Below are positions 26,512 through 36,696 of a DNA stretch of 64,000 nt, piece by piece. The first letter of the stretch is position 1, and each line of letters starts with the position of its first letter. Source of the DNA: Rhynchopus euleeides. Its lineage: Eukaryota > Euglenozoa > Diplonemea > Diplonemida > Diplonemidae. The notes beneath the pieces are model-generated. The model did no database searches, was not told where the DNA came from, and was given only the letters and a program-made list of their open reading frames with translations. A program made the translations under genes and the position numbers. The DNA is taken from assembly GCA_963210315.1 (NCBI GenBank), contig OY723286.1:1426001-1490000 (forward strand), written 5' to 3'.

Positions 26512-29500
26512 TCACACCGGTGATTCCGGCTCTCCTCGCGAGTGCCGAGTGACCCCCACCTCCAGCTTGTCGACTGCCGCGTTGGCGGCGGCGTCCGCGT
26601 CCGCATTCCACTTTCGGCCCACGTGCACGAGAGTGATCCGTGTGCCGGCCGCCCGCAGGGCGGCGATGCGTTCTCTGGCCTTGACGTACAGCGGGCGGAG
26701 CTTCTTGCTCCGGCACATGGTGTCGGTGTTGACCTGGTCCGCAACCAGCTGACTATCGCCATACACCACCACCTCGCCCACCGGCGGGTGGTCAATCAGT
26801 TCATCTAGGCAGAGCAGTAGACCCGCGTACTCCGCCTCGTTCACAGTGCACCCCTGCGCCAGTCTGCTCTGCGCGGTCCACACCACCACACCACTCGCGG
26901 TTTTGCGCACTGCACCCGCACCCGTGCCCGCCCGCTTCTTGGCAGTGCCCTTCCCCCGTCTGAGGGACCCGTCGAAGAAAAGGGTTTCCACCCCACTCCG
27001 CGGTTGGGGCTCAGCTCGTGCCACCACATGACCAGCCGCCGCGGCCTCGTACACGGCTCTCCTCTCGTCGCGGCCCGCCTCTTGGACCAGAACCTCCATC
27101 GTGGTCCAGCTCGGGCGCGGTGTCAGCGACGCGGCCTCTCGCACTTGCTCCTTCAGCCTAGTGAGCATCGCTTCGACCGCCTGCGTGCACAGCAAGCGAG
27201 GACGCCGGTTCAGCCCGCCGCACTGCAGCTGTCCGATGAAGGGCTCCAGAGACTTGCACTTGGACTCCCCGCCCTTCTTCCCCGGGTGGATGTACTCACC
27301 GGGTCCCGCAATGGCTTCACATGTGCGCATCCAGGCAGCCATCAGCGTACCCTTGTCCCTCGCAGTCAGGGCCCGCTGCCCCTTCTTCTTGCTCCCCGGC
27401 GAGAACACGACGTCGACGCCGGTGAACACCTCGAAGTCCACCGCGAGTTCCAACCAGGATACGTGGCACTTGCGGTTGTTTTCGTCGTCCGGCCACTTCA
27501 GCTGCCTCCACCAGTCGCGGACCGCGAAATAGGCCGGCACCCCAGCCACCTTAGACCAGGCTTGCGGCGGCAGGGCATCAGGGAGCTTGTCGTAGGTCTC
27601 AAGGGGTTCCTCAGGGTCCCAACCCCAAGGAAAGGGCTCGCGTACCGACACCCCTGTGGCCGGTTCAGCCTCGCGCTGCTTGAGGAGTCGCTCCCTCTGG
27701 AGGATAATCTCCGTGTACAGTCCAAGCAGCTGCCGCAGGCACTTCGCATTGCCGTGTCCCTGCCGCATCACAAACCCCAGCGGCAGAATCCCGTTCCGAG
27801 CCAAGCAGGGGGGCCAGTTGGTCCTGTCCGCCGCCACCACATCCCGATACGCCGGTAGCCGGCGGTAGTCCGCCGTCGCCTCGCAGCGCCACCACATGTG
27901 TTCGTGGTCCTCCTTCTCGAGCCCACACAACTTACACATGCCATTCCCCTGCTTGTAATGGCGGAGGCGGCGGTCTTCGGTGACCTGGTCTCCAGCGATG
28001 ATCGCCCGCATGATTCCCGCACGGTATGGTTCCGGTTCCCCCGACCACACTCGGGTGACAGCCATGTAGTCGACCCCGTCGCGCATGCCCGTCGTGTCTT
28101 CCCGTTTCTTTGCAGCAATCTCCCGCCACCTGGCCGCACGAACCATCTCACGCAGGTCGTGCAACACCGCAGGTCGATCCTCGCACCCGAGATCGATCGC
28201 CTTGTCGGAGTCACGTGCCTTGAGGCGCCCCGCATCGGGCCACTTCCAGCGCAGGTCCGAGAGCGCCGTCTGTACCAGGGCCACCGGCCCGGGAGTCGCC
28301 GCCTTGATCTCCGCAGCCGTCAGCGCACCGGCCCTGCTCGGCCCCCGTGGACCCCTCGCGGGGGTGCGTAGGCTTCTGATCTCAGTCACCAGCTGCCAGA
28401 GATCCGGGCATCTGTGGCGCACGGTGTGCATCGCCACCAGTCGTTGGTACTGGATGTAGGACGTCGGGTCCACGCGGTGAGCCGGGCACAGCAAGTTGCG
28501 CACGATCATCGGGCATCGCCGTGCCTTCTGAAACTTCCACAGCACACGCATGACAGCCATGTCAAGGGAGCTCAAGGTGCCCCACAGCGGGTTGGCTGTG
28601 TGGATCGCGGCGAAGGCCATCGGCATCACCATCGTCGCGAGAATCTTCGCCTTGGCCGGGAACCCCAGGTTGAGGTATTTCGCTTCCAGGCGGCGGCACA
28701 CCTCAATTGCCTGTTTGACACGCTTGTCACAGATCCCCGAGATCTTCTCCCGCGACACCAGACAGATCTGCGCCCCAAGGTCCTTTATCTCTCCTCTGGC
28801 TTGCACGATGGGCTCCCCTTGGAGAACTAGAGTCAGCGTCTCCCCCGGGTCGGTGGAGAAGCATCTCCCCTTTGTCCCGTACCGCAGGTCCGTCAGCTCC
28901 GAGAACTCCTCGGTGAGCCGTAGCCCCCTCCGGATCTTGGCGAGGTCTGTGTCCAGCAACTTCTTGTCGTCAGCGTAGAGGCCGGTTCCACACTGTGCCT
29001 CTGCTCGGACCACCCTGTCCCACACCGCCATCACGGGGTTCAGCCACAGTACGGACAGGGGGCACCCCTGGAGGATCCCGTTGAAGGCGGCGAAGGGTTG
29101 ACCCACCGAACCCTGCACTTTAAACCGCCTCCTGAGGCCATGGTACATCGCCCGGGAGGGCCGCCGCACTCTGTCGTCGAGACCCATCATTTCCAGGAGG
29201 CCGAAGATGATATCCCATGGCACCGAGTCAAAGCACTTTTTGACGTCGAGGAGAACCCCACGCAGAGGCACGCCCGTCAGGGATGCTTTCTCAGCTAGCA
29301 GCGCAGTCTTCATGTACGCCCCAAAAGCACCCTTGCCCGTACGGAAGCCGTACATGCTGTCAGTCGCCCACTCCTCCTGCCAGACCATCAGTTGGCTTAC
29401 CCTGGCTTTCGCCCACACCCTGTATATCACCGACATGACCGTAATAGGGCGATGGTCCAGCGGGTCGGGGTCCTCCTCCTTCGGGATCATCGATACAGTC

Positions 29501-29808
29501 GCCGACAGCAGAGCTTCGGGCCACTCACCCGACAGCTCCACGCCATTCAGAACTTCTGCCAGGGCTGCGTAGAACGCCCGCGGCAACAGCTTCAGCTCCT
29601 CAGCGTACCAGCCGTCCGTGCCTGGCGCCTTCCCCGAGCCCATGTCCGCAGCCGCCATGTGCAGTTGCTCCCCACTCAGAGGCTGGAGGGGCAGCGGAAC
29701 CTCAGGGATGTAGGCGGCGTAACGCTCCTTGAACAGCTCCCACGAGGGGCCTCCATCGCGGTGGCGTTGCATGATGGGGAGCCATGCGTCCAGGAGCCAG
29801 CTGTCCAT
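26512..29808 (-). CDS. Array copy 4: RT-RNase H protein
   Basis: Intact copy with Cys782; translation identical to copy 2. Confidence 0.87.
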   Translation of the reverse strand: MDSWLLDAWLPIMQRHRDGGPSWELFKERYAAYIPEVPLPLQPLSGEQLHMAAADMGSGKAPGTDGWYAEELKLLPRAFYAALAEVLNGVELSGEWPEALLSATVSMIPKEEDPDPLDHRPITVMSVIYRVWAKARVSQLMVWQEEWATDSMYGFRTGKGAFGAYMKTALLAEKASLTGVPLRGVLLDVKKCFDSVPWDIIFGLLEMMGLDDRVRRPSRAMYHGLRRRFKVQGSVGQPFAAFNGILQGCPLSVLWLNPVMAVWDRVVRAEAQCGTGLYADDKKLLDTDLAKIRRGLRLTEEFSELTDLRYGTKGRCFSTDPGETLTLVLQGEPIVQARGEIKDLGAQICLVSREKISGICDKRVKQAIEVCRRLEAKYLNLGFPAKAKILATMVMPMAFAAIHTANPLWGTLSSLDMAVMRVLWKFQKARRCPMIVRNLLCPAHRVDPTSYIQYQRLVAMHTVRHRCPDLWQLVTEIRSLRTPARGPRGPSRAGALTAAEIKAATPGPVALVQTALSDLRWKWPDAGRLKARDSDKAIDLGCEDRPAVLHDLREMVRAARWREIAAKKREDTTGMRDGVDYMAVTRVWSGEPEPYRAGIMRAIIAGDQVTEDRRLRHYKQGNGMCKLCGLEKEDHEHMWWRCEATADYRRLPAYRDVVAADRTNWPPCLARNGILPLGFVMRQGHGNAKCLRQLLGLYTEIILQRERLLKQREAEPATGVSVREPFPWGWDPEEPLETYDKLPDALPPQAWSKVAGVPAYFAVRDWWRQLKWPDDENNRKCHVSWLELAVDFEVFTGVDVVFSPGSKKKGQRALTARDKGTLMAAWMRTCEAIAGPGEYIHPGKKGGESKCKSLEPFIGQLQCGGLNRRPRLLCTQAVEAMLTRLKEQVREAASLTPRPSWTTMEVLVQEAGRDERRAVYEAAAAGHVVARAEPQPRSGVETLFFDGSLRRGKGTAKKRAGTGAGAVRKTASGVVVWTAQSRLAQGCTVNEAEYAGLLLCLDELIDHPPVGEVVVYGDSQLVADQVNTDTMCRSKKLRPLYVKARERIAALRAAGTRITLVHVGRKWNADADAAANAAVDKLEVGVTRHSRGEPESPV

Positions 29809-29906
29809 CACCGACCGATCGGTCGTTGCCAGCGCCCCAAGGGCCCTTGTCCAGCATCAGTAGAGTGTCCAGTCTGGCGGACGACTGCTACTGTCCGCCC
29901 GGGCCC

Positions 29907-32900
29907 TCACACCGGTGATTCCGGCTCTCCTCGCGAGTGCCGAGTGACCCCCACCTCCAGCTTGTCGACTGCCGCGTTGGCGGCGGCGTCCGCGTCCGCA
30001 TTCCACTTTCGGCCCACGTGCACGAGAGTGATCCGTGTGCCGGCCGCCCGCAGGGCGGCGATGCGTTCTCTGGCCTTGACGTACAGCGGGCGGAGCTTCT
30101 TGCTCCGGCACATGGTGTCGGTGTTGACCTGGTCCGCAACCAGCTGACTATCGCCATACACCACCACCTCGCCCACCGGCGGGTGGTCAATCAGTTCATC
30201 TAGGCAGAGCAGTAGACCCGCGTACTCCGCCTCGTTCACAGTGCACCCCTGCGCCAGTCTGCTCTGCGCGGTCCACACCACCACACCACTCGCGGTTTTG
30301 CGCACTGCACCCGCACCCGTGCCCGCCCGCTTCTTGGCAGTGCCCTTCCCCCGTCTGAGGGACCCGTCGAAGAAAAGGGTTTCCACCCCACTCCGCGGTT
30401 GGGGCTCAGCTCGTGCCACCACATGACCAGCCGCCGCGGCCTCGTACACGGCTCTCCTCTCGTCGCGGCCCGCCTCTTGGACCAGAACCTCCATCGTGGT
30501 CCAGCTCGGGCGCGGTGTCAGCGACGCGGCCTCTCGCACTTGCTCCTTCAGCCTAGTGAGCATCGCTTCGACCGCCTGCGTGCACAGCAAGCGAGGACGC
30601 CGGTTCAGCCCGCCGCACTGCAGCTGTCCGATGAAGGGCTCCAGAGACTTGCACTTGGACTCCCCGCCCTTCTTCCCCGGGTGGATGTACTCACCGGGTC
30701 CCGCAATGGCTTCACATGTGCGCATCCAGGCAGCCATCAGCGTACCCTTGTCCCTCGCAGTCAGGGCCCGCTGCCCCTTCTTCTTGCTCCCCGGCGAGAA
30801 CACGACGTCGACGCCGGTGAACACCTCGAAGTCCACCGCGAGTTCCAACCAGGATACGTGGCACTTGCGGTTGTTTTCGTCGTCCGGCCACTTCAGCTGC
30901 CTCCACCAGTCGCGGACCGCGAAATAGGCCGGCACCCCAGCCACCTTAGACCAGGCTTGCGGCGGCAGGGCATCAGGGAGCTTGTCGTAGGTCTCAAGGG
31001 GTTCCTCAGGGTCCCAACCCCAAGGAAAGGGCTCGCGTACCGACACCCCTGTGGCCGGTTCAGCCTCGCGCTGCTTGAGGAGTCGCTCCCTCTGGAGGAT
31101 AATCTCCGTGTACAGTCCAAGCAGCTGCCGCAGGCACTTCGCATTGCCGTGTCCCTGCCGCATCACAAACCCCAGCGGCAGAATCCCGTTCCGAGCCAAG
31201 CAGGGGGGCCAGTTGGTCCTGTCCGCCGCCACCACATCCCGATACGCCGGTAGCCGGCGGTAGTCCGCCGTCGCCTCGCAGCGCCACCACATGTGTTCGT
31301 GGTCCTCCTTCTCGAGCCCACACAACTTACACATGCCATTCCCCTGCTTGTAATGGCGGAGGCGGCGGTCTTCGGTGACCTGGTCTCCAGCGATGATCGC
31401 CCGCATGATTCCCGCACGGTATGGTTCCGGTTCCCCCGACCACACTCGGGTGACAGCCATGTAGTCGACCCCGTCGCGCATGCCCGTCGTGTCTTCCCGT
31501 TTCTTTGCAGCAATCTCCCGCCACCTGGCCGCACGAACCATCTCACGCAGGTCGTGCAACACCGCAGGTCGATCCTCGCACCCGAGATCGATCGCCTTGT
31601 CGGAGTCACGTGCCTTGAGGCGCCCCGCATCGGGCCACTTCCAGCGCAGGTCCGAGAGCGCCGTCTGTACCAGGGCCACCGGCCCGGGAGTCGCCGCCTT
31701 GATCTCCGCAGCCGTCAGCGCACCGGCCCTGCTCGGCCCCCGTGGACCCCTCGCGGGGGTGCGTAGGCTTCTGATCTCAGTCACCAGCTGCCAGAGATCC
31801 GGGCATCTGTGGCGCACGGTGTGCATCGCCACCAGTCGTTGGTACTGGATGTAGGACGTCGGGTCCACGCGGTGAGCCGGGCACAGCAAGTTGCGCACGA
31901 TCATCGGGCATCGCCGTGCCTTCTGAAACTTCCACAGCACACGCATGACAGCCATGTCAAGGGAGCTCAAGGTGCCCCACAGCGGGTTGGCTGTGTGGAT
32001 CGCGGCGAAGGCCATCGGCATCACCATCGTCGCGAGAATCTTCGCCTTGGCCGGGAACCCCAGGTTGAGGTATTTCGCTTCCAGGCGGCGGCACACCTCA
32101 ATTGCCTGTTTGACACGCTTGTCACAGATCCCCGAGATCTTCTCCCGCGACACCAGACAGATCTGCGCCCCAAGGTCCTTTATCTCTCCTCTGGCTTGCA
32201 CGATGGGCTCCCCTTGGAGAACTAGAGTCAGCGTCTCCCCCGGGTCGGTGGAGAAGCATCTCCCCTTTGTCCCGTACCGCAGGTCCGTCAGCTCCGAGAA
32301 CTCCTCGGTGAGCCGTAGCCCCCTCCGGATCTTGGCGAGGTCTGTGTCCAGCAACTTCTTGTCGTCAGCGTAGAGGCCGGTTCCACACTGTGCCTCTGCT
32401 CGGACCACCCTGTCCCACACCGCCATCACGGGGTTCAGCCACAGTACGGACAGGGGGCACCCCTGGAGGATCCCGTTGAAGGCGGCGAAGGGTTGACCCA
32501 CCGAACCCTGCACTTTAAACCGCCTCCTGAGGCCATGGTACATCGCCCGGGAGGGCCGCCGCACTCTGTCGTCGAGACCCATCATTTCCAGGAGGCCGAA
32601 GATGATATCCCATGGCACCGAGTCAAAGCACTTTTTGACGTCGAGGAGAACCCCACGCAGAGGCACGCCCGTCAGGGATGCTTTCTCAGCTAGCAGCGCA
32701 GTCTTCATGTACGCCCCAAAAGCACCCTTGCCCGTACGGAAGCCGTACATGCTGTCAGTCGCCCACTCCTCCTGCCAGACCATCAGTTGGCTTACCCTGG
32801 CTTTCGCCCACACCCTGTATATCACCGACATGACCGTAATAGGGCGATGGTCCAGCGGGTCGGGGTCCTCCTCCTTCGGGATCATCGATACAGTCGCCGA

Positions 32901-33203
32901 CAGCAGAGCTTCGGGCCACTCACCCGACAGCTCCACGCCATTCAGAACTTCTGCCAGGGCTGCGTAGAACGCCCGCGGCAACAGCTTCAGCTCCTCAGCG
33001 TACCAGCCGTCCGTGCCTGGCGCCTTCCCCGAGCCCATGTCCGCAGCCGCCATGTGCAGTTGCTCCCCACTCAGAGGCTGGAGGGGCAGCGGAACCTCAG
33101 GGATGTAGGCGGCGTAACGCTCCTTGAACAGCTCCCACGAGGGGCCTCCATCGCGGTGGCGTTGCATGATGGGGAGCCATGCGTCCAGGAGCCAGCTGTC
33201 CAT
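29907..33203 (-). CDS. Array copy 5: RT-RNase H protein
   Basis: Intact copy with Cys782; translation identical to copies 2 and 4. Confidence 0.87.
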   Translation of the reverse strand: MDSWLLDAWLPIMQRHRDGGPSWELFKERYAAYIPEVPLPLQPLSGEQLHMAAADMGSGKAPGTDGWYAEELKLLPRAFYAALAEVLNGVELSGEWPEALLSATVSMIPKEEDPDPLDHRPITVMSVIYRVWAKARVSQLMVWQEEWATDSMYGFRTGKGAFGAYMKTALLAEKASLTGVPLRGVLLDVKKCFDSVPWDIIFGLLEMMGLDDRVRRPSRAMYHGLRRRFKVQGSVGQPFAAFNGILQGCPLSVLWLNPVMAVWDRVVRAEAQCGTGLYADDKKLLDTDLAKIRRGLRLTEEFSELTDLRYGTKGRCFSTDPGETLTLVLQGEPIVQARGEIKDLGAQICLVSREKISGICDKRVKQAIEVCRRLEAKYLNLGFPAKAKILATMVMPMAFAAIHTANPLWGTLSSLDMAVMRVLWKFQKARRCPMIVRNLLCPAHRVDPTSYIQYQRLVAMHTVRHRCPDLWQLVTEIRSLRTPARGPRGPSRAGALTAAEIKAATPGPVALVQTALSDLRWKWPDAGRLKARDSDKAIDLGCEDRPAVLHDLREMVRAARWREIAAKKREDTTGMRDGVDYMAVTRVWSGEPEPYRAGIMRAIIAGDQVTEDRRLRHYKQGNGMCKLCGLEKEDHEHMWWRCEATADYRRLPAYRDVVAADRTNWPPCLARNGILPLGFVMRQGHGNAKCLRQLLGLYTEIILQRERLLKQREAEPATGVSVREPFPWGWDPEEPLETYDKLPDALPPQAWSKVAGVPAYFAVRDWWRQLKWPDDENNRKCHVSWLELAVDFEVFTGVDVVFSPGSKKKGQRALTARDKGTLMAAWMRTCEAIAGPGEYIHPGKKGGESKCKSLEPFIGQLQCGGLNRRPRLLCTQAVEAMLTRLKEQVREAASLTPRPSWTTMEVLVQEAGRDERRAVYEAAAAGHVVARAEPQPRSGVETLFFDGSLRRGKGTAKKRAGTGAGAVRKTASGVVVWTAQSRLAQGCTVNEAEYAGLLLCLDELIDHPPVGEVVVYGDSQLVADQVNTDTMCRSKKLRPLYVKARERIAALRAAGTRITLVHVGRKWNADADAAANAAVDKLEVGVTRHSRGEPESPV

Positions 33204-33301
33204 CACCGACCGATCGGTCGTTGCCAGCGCCCCAAGGGCCCTTGTCCAGCATCAGTAGAGTGTCCAGTCTGGCGGACGACTGCTACTGTCCGCCCGGGCC
33301 C

Positions 33302-36300
33302 TCACACCGGTGATTCCGGCTCTCCTCGCGAGTGCCGAGTGACCCCCACCTCCAGCTTGTCGACTGCCGCGTTGGCGGCGGCGTCCGCGTCCGCATTCCA
33401 CTTTCGGCCCACGTGCACGAGAGTGATCCGTGTGCCGGCCGCCCGCAGGGCGGCGATGCGTTCTCTGGCCTTGACGTACAGCGGGCGGAGCTTCTTGCTC
33501 CGGCACATGGTGTCGGTGTTGACCTGGTCCGCAACCAGCTGACTATCGCCATACACCACCACCTCGCCCACCGGCGGGTGGTCAATCAGTTCATCTAGGC
33601 AGAGCAGTAGACCCGCGTACTCCGCCTCGTTCACAGTGCACCCCTGCGCCAGTCTGCTCTGCGCGGTCCACACCACCACACCACTCGCGGTTTTGCGCAC
33701 TGCACCCGCACCCGTGCCCGCCCGCTTCTTGGCAGTGCCCTTCCCCCGTCTGAGGGACCCGTCGAAGAAAAGGGTTTCCACCCCACTCCGCGGTTGGGGC
33801 TCAGCTCGTGCCACCACATGACCAGCCGCCGCGGCCTCGTACACGGCTCTCCTCTCGTCGCGGCCCGCCTCTTGGACCAGAACCTCCATCGTGGTCCAGC
33901 TCGGGCGCGGTGTCAGCGACGCGGCCTCTCGCACTTGCTCCTTCAGCCTAGTGAGCATCGCTTCGACCGCCTGCGTGCACAGCAAGCGAGGACGCCGGTT
34001 CAGCCCGCCGCACTGCAGCTGTCCGATGAAGGGCTCCAGAGACTTGCACTTGGACTCCCCGCCCTTCTTCCCCGGGTGGATGTACTCACCGGGTCCCGCA
34101 ATGGCTTCACATGTGCGCATCCAGGCAGCCATCAGCGTACCCTTGTCCCTCGCAGTCAGGGCCCGCTGCCCCTTCTTCTTGCTCCCCGGCGAGAACACGA
34201 CGTCGACGCCGGTGAACACCTCGAAGTCCACCGCGAGTTCCAACCAGGATACGTGGCACTTGCGGTTGTTTTCGTCGTCCGGCCACTTCAGCTGCCTCCA
34301 CCAGTCGCGGACCGCGAAATAGGCCGGCACCCCAGCCACCTTAGACCAGGCTTGCGGCGGCAGGGCATCAGGGAGCTTGTCGTAGGTCTCAAGGGGTTCC
34401 TCAGGGTCCCAACCCCAAGGAAAGGGCTCGCGTACCGACACCCCTGTGGCCGGTTCAGCCTCGCGCTGCTTGAGGAGTCGCTCCCTCTGGAGGATAATCT
34501 CCGTGTACAGTCCAAGCAGCTGCCGCAGGCACTTCGCATTGCCGTGTCCCTGCCGCATCACAAACCCCAGCGGCAGAATCCCGTTCCGAGCCAAGCAGGG
34601 GGGCCAGTTGGTCCTGTCCGCCGCCACCACATCCCGATACGCCGGTAGCCGGCGGTAGTCCGCCGTCGCCTCGCAGCGCCACCACATGTGTTCGTGGTCC
34701 TCCTTCTCGAGCCCACACAACTTACACATGCCATTCCCCTGCTTGTAATGGCGGAGGCGGCGGTCTTCGGTGACCTGGTCTCCAGCGATGATCGCCCGCA
34801 TGATTCCCGCACGGTATGGTTCCGGTTCCCCCGACCACACTCGGGTGACAGCCATGTAGTCGACCCCGTCGCGCATGCCCGTCGTGTCTTCCCGTTTCTT
34901 TGCAGCAATCTCCCGCCACCTGGCCGCACGAACCATCTCACGCAGGTCGTGCAACACCGCAGGTCGATCCTCGCACCCGAGATCGATCGCCTTGTCGGAG
35001 TCACGTGCCTTGAGGCGCCCCGCATCGGGCCACTTCCAGCGCAGGTCCGAGAGCGCCGTCTGTACCAGGGCCACCGGCCCGGGAGTCGCCGCCTTGATCT
35101 CCGCAGCCGTCAGCGCACCGGCCCTGCTCGGCCCCCGTGGACCCCTCGCGGGGGTGCGTAGGCTTCTGATCTCAGTCACCAGCTGCCAGAGATCCGGGCA
35201 TCTGTGGCGCACGGTGTGCATCGCCACCAGTCGTTGGTACTGGATGTAGGACGTCGGGTCCACGCGGTGAGCCGGGCACAGCAAGTTGCGCACGATCATC
35301 GGGCATCGCCGTGCCTTCTGAAACTTCCACAGCACACGCATGACAGCCATGTCAAGGGAGCTCAAGGTGCCCCACAGCGGGTTGGCTGTGTGGATCGCGG
35401 CGAAGGCCATCGGCATCACCATCGTCGCGAGAATCTTCGCCTTGGCCGGGAACCCCAGGTTGAGGTATTTCGCTTCCAGGCGGCGGCACACCTCAATTGC
35501 CTGTTTGACACGCTTGTCACAGATCCCCGAGATCTTCTCCCGCGACACCAGACAGATCTGCGCCCCAAGGTCCTTTATCTCTCCTCTGGCTTGCACGATG
35601 GGCTCCCCTTGGAGAACTAGAGTCAGCGTCTCCCCCGGGTCGGTGGAGAAGCATCTCCCCTTTGTCCCGTACCGCAGGTCCGTCAGCTCCGAGAACTCCT
35701 CGGTGAGCCGTAGCCCCCTCCGGATCTTGGCGAGGTCTGTGTCCAGCAACTTCTTGTCGTCAGCGTAGAGGCCGGTTCCACACTGTGCCTCTGCTCGGAC
35801 CACCCTGTCCCACACCGCCATCACGGGGTTCAGCCACAGTACGGACAGGGGGCACCCCTGGAGGATCCCGTTGAAGGCGGCGAAGGGTTGACCCACCGAA
35901 CCCTGCACTTTAAACCGCCTCCTGAGGCCATGGTACATCGCCCGGGAGGGCCGCCGCACTCTGTCGTCGAGACCCATCATTTCCAGGAGGCCGAAGATGA
36001 TATCCCATGGCACCGAGTCAAAGCACTTTTTGACGTCGAGGAGAACCCCACGCAGAGGCACGCCCGTCAGGGATGCTTTCTCAGCTAGCAGCGCAGTCTT
36101 CATGTACGCCCCAAAAGCACCCTTGCCCGTACGGAAGCCGTACATGCTGTCAGTCGCCCACTCCTCCTGCCAGACCATCAGTTGGCTTACCCTGGCTTTC
36201 GCCCACACCCTGTATATCACCGACATGACCGTAATAGGGCGATGGTCCAGCGGGTCGGGGTCCTCCTCCTTCGGGATCATCGATACAGTCGCCGACAGCA

Positions 36301-36598
36301 GAGCTTCGGGCCACTCACCCGACAGCTCCACGCCATTCAGAACTTCTGCCAGGGCTGCGTAGAACGCCCGCGGCAACAGCTTCAGCTCCTCAGCGTACCA
36401 GCCGTCCGTGCCTGGCGCCTTCCCCGAGCCCATGTCCGCAGCCGCCATGTGCAGTTGCTCCCCACTCAGAGGCTGGAGGGGCAGCGGAACCTCAGGGATG
36501 TAGGCGGCGTAACGCTCCTTGAACAGCTCCCACGAGGGGCCTCCATCGCGGTGGCGTTGCATGATGGGGAGCCATGCGTCCAGGAGCCAGCTGTCCAT
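33302..36598 (-). CDS. Array copy 6: RT-RNase H protein
   Basis: Intact copy with Cys782; third in the run of adjacent Cys-type units 4 to 6. Confidence 0.87.
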   Translation of the reverse strand: MDSWLLDAWLPIMQRHRDGGPSWELFKERYAAYIPEVPLPLQPLSGEQLHMAAADMGSGKAPGTDGWYAEELKLLPRAFYAALAEVLNGVELSGEWPEALLSATVSMIPKEEDPDPLDHRPITVMSVIYRVWAKARVSQLMVWQEEWATDSMYGFRTGKGAFGAYMKTALLAEKASLTGVPLRGVLLDVKKCFDSVPWDIIFGLLEMMGLDDRVRRPSRAMYHGLRRRFKVQGSVGQPFAAFNGILQGCPLSVLWLNPVMAVWDRVVRAEAQCGTGLYADDKKLLDTDLAKIRRGLRLTEEFSELTDLRYGTKGRCFSTDPGETLTLVLQGEPIVQARGEIKDLGAQICLVSREKISGICDKRVKQAIEVCRRLEAKYLNLGFPAKAKILATMVMPMAFAAIHTANPLWGTLSSLDMAVMRVLWKFQKARRCPMIVRNLLCPAHRVDPTSYIQYQRLVAMHTVRHRCPDLWQLVTEIRSLRTPARGPRGPSRAGALTAAEIKAATPGPVALVQTALSDLRWKWPDAGRLKARDSDKAIDLGCEDRPAVLHDLREMVRAARWREIAAKKREDTTGMRDGVDYMAVTRVWSGEPEPYRAGIMRAIIAGDQVTEDRRLRHYKQGNGMCKLCGLEKEDHEHMWWRCEATADYRRLPAYRDVVAADRTNWPPCLARNGILPLGFVMRQGHGNAKCLRQLLGLYTEIILQRERLLKQREAEPATGVSVREPFPWGWDPEEPLETYDKLPDALPPQAWSKVAGVPAYFAVRDWWRQLKWPDDENNRKCHVSWLELAVDFEVFTGVDVVFSPGSKKKGQRALTARDKGTLMAAWMRTCEAIAGPGEYIHPGKKGGESKCKSLEPFIGQLQCGGLNRRPRLLCTQAVEAMLTRLKEQVREAASLTPRPSWTTMEVLVQEAGRDERRAVYEAAAAGHVVARAEPQPRSGVETLFFDGSLRRGKGTAKKRAGTGAGAVRKTASGVVVWTAQSRLAQGCTVNEAEYAGLLLCLDELIDHPPVGEVVVYGDSQLVADQVNTDTMCRSKKLRPLYVKARERIAALRAAGTRITLVHVGRKWNADADAAANAAVDKLEVGVTRHSRGEPESPV

Positions 36599-36696
36599 CA
36601 CCGACCGATCGGTCGTTGCCAGCGCCCCAAGGGCCCTTGTCCAGCATCAGTAGAGTGTCCAGTCTGGCGGACGACTGCTACTGTCCGCCCGGGCCC